Positions 30,673-36,602 of a stretch of DNA of 36,602 nucleotides are shown one piece after another; the first letter of the stretch is position 1; each line of letters begins with the position of its first letter. The DNA lies in assembly GCA_015680685.1 (NCBI GenBank), contig MNCI01037790.1, forward strand, positions 325,473 through 362,074. The letters run 5' to 3'. The notes beneath the pieces were generated by a model, which did not search any database, had not been told where the DNA came from, and was given only the letters and a program-made list of their open reading frames with translations. The position numbers were made by a program, and so were the translations under genes. This DNA comes from Gnetum montanum (lineage: Eukaryota; Streptophyta; Gnetopsida; Gnetales; Gnetaceae).

Positions 30673-31653
30673 TGATGAATCATCAGTAGGCTGGGTTATT
30701 TGATAAAAAGTCCACTTTTTGGTTGGCTCTGATATCTTAGCCCTAATATCCTGGCTCTAATAACAAGGCTTCGATATCTTAGCCTTGATATCCTAATTCT
30801 AATAACAAGGCTCTGATATTAGGTACCCAATATTGGAGCCTTGACATCAGGTATTCAATGTTGGAGCCCAGGACACGATGTTGAATATTTGATATCATGG
30901 GGTATGGGTTGACCTATAAATATAGCACTTGGGTACATGGTTTGCAAGTAGTTTTTCGTAATTTTGTTAATAGAGTAGCTGAATTCTTGCAATTTTATTC
31001 TGTAATCTTAGAGAATAGTCAATGAGTGCCCATAGAGTGTATCTAAGTCAGTTGTACGAAGTCTTATTCGGTTTGCAGAATACCTAGACATATTCTGTGA
31101 GCCTAATAAGATTGAGATTGATTCTTATTCATTGCAACACTTTGACTTAGATTAGATTTACTTTCCATGTAATTTGCTTTTCATGTACTTAGTTAATATT
31201 AACATTTTCATGCATGTTAATTAATTAAGCATATAAGTACGATCACTTCAAGCATGCATATGACTCTTGGTAACCCCAGTAATGCCTAACATTTAGTAAC
31301 CTAGTAGCATTATCTGTGTTCAGGATGTGCACTGGAAGTGGGATTGGACACTTATGTTAGGGTAGTTGATTATTAATTAGCAATTAGATTAGTTGACTTG
31401 ATTATAAATTGAGTTTCAACCTATTGTTAATCGTAAAACAATAAAATATAAAATAATAAAAATCATATACCTCACTCTAGACTAAACCATATGTGACAAA
31501 GCTACCACTAGTCCAAGTGGGAAGATAGTGAAGTACGATCAAGGCATAGCGATCTAGATGCCACAACTGGTCCCATCCATGGAATTTGACTAGATCATGC
31601 GTGAATGCTTGTGATTCATATGGTTGGACGTAGGGGTATCTTGCCGCTCATCA
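30673..31653 (+). repeat. Gypsy LTR, copy C (981 bp, 3' LTR)
   Basis: It starts TGATGAATCATCA after the tcgtggggcta purine tract and ends CGTAGGGGTATCTTGCCGCTCATCA. It contains TATAAATATA at 30915-30924 with four upstream GATATC boxes (30731, 30773, 30787, 30891) that lie inside two ~50-bp imperfect repeats (ggctctgatatcttagccct type). The first five bases after it are CTATG, the expected target duplication. Confidence 0.9.
30915..30924 (+). promoter_or_regulatory. TATA box of LTR C
   Basis: TATAAATATA about 240 bases into the LTR. The nearest GATATC ends 18 bases upstream, close to the 22-base gap in LTR B. Confidence 0.65.
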
Positions 31654-31689
31654 CTATGTAAACACTCTATCAAGTCAAGGCCTATGTGC

Positions 31690-32120
31690 ATGGATGATGC
31701 ATAATGTGAACCTGCTTTATGCTAAATTTCTTTTGTCCATGATCAAGCAATGCAATAGCTTACTTCAAATTTCCAACAAAACAAAAAGTATTTCTCACCT
31801 TGTAAAAGTTCAAAGCCCATAAATTCTCAATGTTTCAAATGAAGATTTAAAAATCAATAAATCTTTGTATAACTACCTTTATAAGTATTCATTTTCAGAT
31901 AAAAAATTTAATGTCTAGCATACACAATTAAAAAAGGTAAATAAAATGGAAATCTCATACATCCAACAAGCATCATAATTAATAGAATAACACAAATTTC
32001 ACAATAAATAACATCTGAAAACAAACATGAATTGAATCACTATCTAATATCACTATAGAATTTCTCTACACTGAACTATATGTCACAATGTATTTAATTA
32101 AATTTATAATTTTTTAATAC
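31690..32120 (+). repeat. Diverged direct repeat, copy 2 (partner 13855-14260)
   Basis: Begins with ggatgatgcataatgtgaacc soon after LTR C and follows copy 1 with small indels for about 400 bases. Non-coding. Confidence 0.75.
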
Positions 32121-33719
32121 TATAGAGGGTCCTTAACACTCTGGATGAACATGTTGATGCTACTTTCACTAATTTCGAAGTTTACATGATGATGTTGATT
32201 TCGTTTGAAAACCTAAAATAAAATAATTCTTTTAAAAGATCTTCACAACTATACTAAAACATAAAAATAGATTTTTTTTCTTTGCAAATATTCCATCTTT
32301 CCATTTTTTGGTGGAAAAAATTATTTTTAAATTTTTAATAGAACCCAATGGTCAAAACCATTTTAGAAGTAGCTTGTTGGGAAAATATATAACTAGTTTA
32401 ATTCATACCAATATGCAATGACTATTAAGTTACTAAGAGGCTAGTTTTCAATATTTCCTATCATGTTACTAAGACTTTATTTGCAATAGCTTACATGTTA
32501 ACGGGAGTGAGACTAGTTATCTACATTGACTAAGGTTAGATTTATTGGTTTTAGTACACACTTTAGAAACTCTTACTCCACTCATTCTAAATACCCATGT
32601 TGCGATTTAAAGTAAGCAAGACAAAAATAAAATGAAATAAAATAAAATAAAACAAAATTTAACAAGCCCAAATTCAAGATAATAGAAGGTCATATTTACA
32701 TATGGAAATACGGTAAAAGTACATAGTAAAAGCTCAAATCTCAAGAGAAAACAAAGATCAAGTGAAGCCAAAATAATAATTTTAAAATAAAATAAAAACC
32801 AAGGCTATGTAATTTATATTTAAATTATTATGCTGCATAAAAAAAGATAGAAAATTTTATTATTTTTACTTTTGTTAAAAAATTAATAATCAAAATGTAA
32901 TTAGATAATGGTCCCAATCTCTCATTGTCTCTTGCATTTCTAGCCCAATTTTCCATAAAATAGACATGTCCCATTATATTCTATTATGGCCCCATCATTT
33001 GACTATAAATATGTGGGCAAATCATGTTGATAAGTAAAGCAACTAATGCCATTGAGGCAAATTAATGTTGAAGAATGAAGATTGAAGATATTATGAAATT
33101 TTCTTTGTTTACCTCATTATGTTTTCATTGTTTTCAATTTATTATCAATTATCATTCATCAAATTTCAATCATAAATCCTCACATCACCAATTTCACAAG
33201 CTATCTTATAATCTCATATTCCATTTATCATTTACAATCCTACTCACAAATTCACAATTTATCCATTACAAATTCATTCACCATCAATTCATTGTATTCA
33301 CTAATTCTCATTAATGATAGAAGTTAGATAATCACAGTCAGGGCCACTTTTATAAAATGGATTTTAACCAAAAAATAAACATAAATTACTTCCAAATTTT
33401 ACAAGCAAGTAGATTGTTGAAAGAGGTTTTTATCAAATATTCACTAATTGCATAACTCTCTCACATTGTAGAGATATTCATCTTGCAAACATTAATTTCT
33501 ATTCTAGATGCTAAACAATTTTATTCCAAACCCTTTTTTCAAGAATTTTTTGAATAATCAAATAAAATCCAATTGATTTAAAATTTTACAGACTTATAAA
33601 TTGAAGAACAAGCTTTCTAAGATCAACCTAAAACTCCTCTAAATTACTAAGATATTACAATTGCAAAATTAGAAAAAAAATCAAAATTTCTAAGTTGGGC
33701 CACCTGAAACACCACAAAA
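32121..33719. other. AT-rich DNA, no gene seen
   Basis: Contains an (AAAAT)n-like run near 32625-32650 and a TTCA/CAAT-rich low-complexity stretch at 33110-33310 whose plus frame (33075-33314) is a by-product of composition. TATAAATA at 33004-33011 could be the promoter of the gypsy-type LTR that ends at 35279, but I cannot locate that LTR's start. Confidence 0.5.
33004..33011 (+). promoter_or_regulatory. Possible TATA box
   Basis: TATAAATA in the context catttgactataaatatgtg. It lies 2.3 kb before the end of the LTR at 35279. It could be that LTR's promoter if the LTR is very long, or a chance match. Confidence 0.25.
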
Positions 33720-33929
33720 TTTTGAGCTTAGTACTTCTCCAACAAGAATCGAGCTAAGTCATGATGCTCCCCAGCATGACTGAAGCTTGAGGGCCTCACA
33801 GACAACTTCAAACGGAGTCAAACTCAACAAGAAATGGTTCCCTGGGACCCATAGAAGACTACAATGACACCCGGCATCAAACTTGGCAAATCTTGAGCTC
33901 AAAATACTTGGTTTTCACTAAGTATGCAT

Positions 33930-34300
33930 CCTCTATGCTGGCCTATACATGCCCAGCGTATAGCCCAACGTAGAGCAACTTTTGGGCCTCAGAAATGAGT
34001 CAAAACGTGCCAGAATCGAGTGTCTGGACCCCCCAGGACCTTCCCCAAGGTTCCTAGCAGGTCTCAGGCATTTGAAAATCAAATTTTGGATACCAAATGA
34101 TGGCCTTTCATTCCTGTACGCCCGGCGTATACGCCCAGCGTAGAGCCAGCGTACAGCAACTTTCGGGCCCCAGAAATAAGTCAAAACGTACCAGAACCGA
34201 GCGTCTGGACCCCCCAGGACCTTCCCTAGGGTTCCCAGTAGCTCTCAGGCACCCAAAAATCAATTTTTGACCTTAAAATGAAGCATTTTCATGTGTATAC
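33930..34300 (+). repeat. 181-bp tandem repeat, two units plus a decayed third
   Basis: Anchor agcaactttxgggcc occurs at 33974 and 34155. Both units carry tcgagtgtctggacccccc / ccgagcgtctggacccccc, caggaccttccc and ctcaggca in order. A weaker third unit can be traced at about 33720-33910 (gagggcctcacag...ggagtcaaac). Confidence 0.85.
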
Positions 34301-34317
34301 GTTGGGTACATTTTTGG

Positions 34318-34460
34318 TGTACGCTGGCATGCTATACGCTTACGCTGGCATGCTATACGCTTACGCTGGTGTCCTCTACGCTCAGCATNGCTATACACTT
34401 ACACTAGCATCCTCTACGCTAGCATGCTATACGCTTATGCTGGCATGTTGTACGCTGGAC
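34318..34460 (+). repeat. 21-bp tandem repeat, TACGCTGGCATGC type
   Basis: Units acgctggcatgctatacgctt begin at 34321 and 34342, a partial one at 34363, then diverged ones to 34460. An ambiguous base (N, 34389) falls inside the array. Confidence 0.85.
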
Positions 34461-34869
34461 AGTTGTAACATATCCTGCACTCGGTCAACACACCACTTGT
34501 CTTCTGATCCAAATTTTTCTCACCTCACAGCCACTTATCTCCTTCCAAATCCGAATCTAATGCCCAAGATCTCATAAAAACCTAGATTTTTCACAAGATT
34601 AGGGGTTGGCAATTTTAGGAAACTAGAGACAAAAACAAAAGAGAACCAGAGCAAGAAACTTGATACGCTGGACATCAACCTTGTACGCTGAGCATACAGC
34701 CTCCATACGCTGTGCCTACAGTTTGACCCAGCGAACAGTCATCCCTGCATCCACCGGGGCTTTTCGTCTGCCTTGTGTTAAAGCCACAACTGCGTTAGAC
34801 CGGTGCATGGAACTCTCATTTTGAAATACCATTGTCTGTTACAGTTTACATCAATTGTTACGTGCGTGT

Positions 34870-35085
34870 TATTTACGCTCTCTTTACGTTTACGCTCTGT
34901 TTACACTGTTTACGCTCTATTTACGCTGTATACGCTCTGTTTATAATGTTTACGCTCTCTTTACATTTATGCTCTATTTACACTGTTTACGCTCTATTTA
35001 CGCTGTATACGCTCTATTTACACTGTTTACACTCTGTGTTACGTCTGTTTACGCTTCGGTTTTTACGCCTGTTACGCCGTTCATG
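34870..35085 (+). repeat. TTTACGCTCTG-type short tandem repeat
   Basis: About twenty units of 10-12 bases (tttacgctctg, tttacactg, tatacgctctg) with a higher-order period: a block starting gtttacgctctatttacgct near 34907 recurs near 34987. Reading frames here are artefacts of the repeat. Confidence 0.85.
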
Positions 35086-35282
35086 TATAACCCAGCGTAT
35101 AGCACTTCAGTGTACATTCGGGGAAATCCTTGTCTGATCCGCGTGCGGACCACCCAAGGTACTCTGCCTTCGTGCATTCTAGCTCGCCCTCAAGTGAAGG
35201 CAGGGTCTTCTGTGCATGTCCGGTGATCCCACGGTCTCTGTTTCCTTCTAGCCGGAGACCGACGATTTCGGACAGTACAGAA

Positions 35283-35301
35283 ATTGGCGCTAGAAGGAGG
35301 G
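35283..35301 (+). other. Primer binding site of right-hand gypsy element
   Basis: attggcgctagaaggaggg lies four bases after the LTR's terminal TACA. TTGGCGC followed by a purine-rich run is a common gypsy primer-site form in plants. The tRNA is not assigned. Confidence 0.65.
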
Positions 35302-35546
35302 CCTCTGCCTAAGACTTACTGTGCCTCAGAGTTCTCAGCATCTACTCTACTGCGTTTATACTGACTCTACCTACAAACCTCCCAGTGTATACGCTGTTGC
35401 GTTTACGCTGCACTCCCTATGCTGTAGACTTCGTTTACACTGCATGCTGAACTCTGTTTACGCTATCGACATATACACTGCACACTTTACGCTGTAGACA
35501 TTGTCTACGCTGCACATAAAACTCTGTCTACACTGTCAATGTTTAC

Positions 35547-35730
35547 GCTGCTATAGTGCTTTTACGCTGCTACAGTGTTTTTACACTGCTACAGTGCTTT
35601 TACGCTGCTATAGTGCTTTTATGCTGCTACAATGTTTTTACGCTGCTACAGTGCTTTTACGCTGCTACAGTGTTTTTATGCTGCTATAGTGTTTACGCTA
35701 CTACAGTACTGCTACAGTACCGCTACAGTG
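35547..35730 (+). repeat. 19-bp tandem array, GCTGCTACAGTGCTTTTAC type
   Basis: Seven 19-base units plus a 17-base one run from 35547 to 35696, differing by ctata/ctaca, gctt/gttt and tac/tat variants. They decay to shorter ctacagtac units by 35730. The array lies in the leader downstream of the primer site. Confidence 0.9.
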
Positions 35731-36079
35731 TTTTTTCAACAAAAACACCCAAAACGAGCCCATTTCAAAGCCAAATTCGCTGCGATTCGCACCTATTTCA
35801 AACCGATCTAAGTACTAACGGCCACCAACATGGATCACCTTGTCTAAGACATACAATACACACAACATAAAGATTCTGAGATGACTTCCTCTTACCTGAG
35901 ATCACCATCCGTGTACGACTACAGTTCATAATTTCATACTTAGCCAAATTTTCTCCCGTTTACATTGTACACGTTGGACACTTTGAAAAATTTTCAGTGT
36001 TCACACGTCGAACACTCTGCACACTTAGCCCGAAACACACTAGGCACTTGTTAGCTAGCTCGTACGCTGCCCCATCACA

Positions 36080-36602
36080 CATCACCATGGAGTCCCAGAC
36101 CTCTAATGCACACGCCTTCATAGTCCCCACATAAGAATAGTATAACTACATCTGTGTGAAGATTCAGGCCAACCTTCCTATTGACCACACAGAACAGGAG
36201 ACAAAACGAAACTTCGAGCACATATACGTGGGAGGTCATGAATTTTCCCCCTCCATATATGACATCATCCCCCTTTCTGATCCTCATCATAGGCTCATCT
36301 CCCAGCTCCTTCTGGCAAGGGGCCAAAACACACGGCGACCCACTAAGGAGCCCCAAAACCAACACGATGTGAATGAGTTTGAGGCACAATCTGAACTTGA
36401 GGATTCATACCACACCCTTAGTCCCCATGCCTACATGAACCCATCACTCCATCCTCACATAGGATAGACGACCACTCACCAAGTGTCAATGAGCACACAA
36501 GCACCCGTATCTCAACAGAGATTACCCACCCCCATCTCCACCCAGTACATACCACACGTGCAAACGCATGGGGCCACTTTCACTACATCGGCCCCGCACA
36601 TC
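36080..36602 (+). CDS. Possible start of gag, partial and broken
   Basis: A 103-residue plus frame (36156-36467) and the sequence after its stop share Pro/Thr/Ser/Gln-rich composition (LPTPISTQYIPHVQTHGA). This, and its place 0.8 kb after the primer site, suggest a gag N-terminal region. No domain is identifiable, a stop at 36465 interrupts it, and it runs off the window. Confidence 0.35.

Larger units (their letters stand above)
33720..36602 (+). mobile_element. 5' part of a second gypsy-type element family
   Basis: An LTR end (TTTCGGACAGTACA, ending 35279) is followed after four bases by a TTGGCGC-type primer site, then a leader and the start of a proline/threonine-rich gag-like region at the window edge. 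The LTR start is not identified, so 33720 is only where the element's repeated sequence becomes recognisable. The sequence is richer in CG dinucleotides than the AT-rich DNA to its left. Gypsy superfamily is inferred from the primer site; pol lies outside the window. Confidence 0.65.

Noticed and set aside
17626-31658. A target duplication flanking the whole gypsy cluster
   Set aside because: Left flank acatg and right flank ctatg agree at only three of five bases, and both outer ends are 3' LTR ends, so no single insertion is implied.
34832-35312. Frames of 60-123 residues rich in Leu, Tyr, Phe and Arg
   Set aside because: They are translations of the TTTACGCTCTG repeats; several frames look equally open because of composition.
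35547-35730. CRISPR-like array
   Set aside because: Units are head-to-tail without spacers, and the DNA is from a plant nucleus; it is an ordinary tandem repeat.
35501-35870. Frames translating the 19-bp array
   Set aside because: The apparent peptide periodicity follows the DNA repeat, and no homology or start context supports coding.
1-36602. tRNA, rRNA or other structured RNA genes
   Set aside because: I looked for tRNA-like A/B boxes and clover-leaf ends by eye and found none; a covariance search would be needed to exclude them fully.

Overview
The window is nuclear DNA of a seed plant with a large, repeat-rich genome. Nearly everything in it is a transposable element or a broken gene fragment. 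I see no intact host gene. Evidence for a plant: a Ty1/copia element with a Met-tRNA-type primer site, Ty3/gypsy elements of the plant Athila/Tat type, a plant L1-type LINE, a hAT-like MITE, and relics of three plant gene families (GDSL esterase/lipase, LRR receptor-like protein, FHA-domain protein). The sequence does not settle the species; dense, old, nested LTR elements and decayed gene fragments would suit a gymnosperm or a large-genome angiosperm. One ambiguous base (N, 34389) shows this is a draft assembly.

Layout. (1) 1-6716: a Ty1/copia element lacking only the start of its 5' LTR, with a complete 1353-residue Gag-Pol frame at 1889-5950. It is the only intact long frame here. Its 1.75-kb leader holds a duplicated block of hairpins with a recurring CCCACAGG-type loop. 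(2) 6890-11085: a GDSL lipase pseudogene (minus) lies head to head with an LRR receptor-like-protein pseudogene (plus), and a second GDSL scrap follows. (3) 11086-15548: mostly unassigned AT-rich DNA, a MITE-like element and an FHA-domain pseudogene (minus). (4) 16240-17380: a decayed LINE (ORF1 and endonuclease). (5) 17631-31653: a 14-kb cluster of related gypsy elements in both orientations. Two minus-strand LTRs and a minus-strand integrase relic lie on the left. A plus-strand primer site, gag, protease, RT/RNase H, a second gag fragment and a full plus-strand LTR lie on the right. The 3' LTR ends face outward at both edges. (6) 31654-33700: AT-rich DNA containing a diverged repeat of 13855-14260. 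(7) 33720-36602: the 5' end of another gypsy-type element, with tandem repeats and a TACGC-rich landscape on both sides of its primer site; it runs off the window.

How it fits together: there is no operon or pathway. The history I infer is that host gene fragments and old gypsy/LINE copies decayed for a long time, and a young copia element then landed beside the end of the dead GDSL gene. The most unusual structures are the hairpin-repeat leader of the copia element, the GATATC boxes just upstream of the TATA box in otherwise divergent gypsy LTRs, and the TACGC repeat landscape at the right end.
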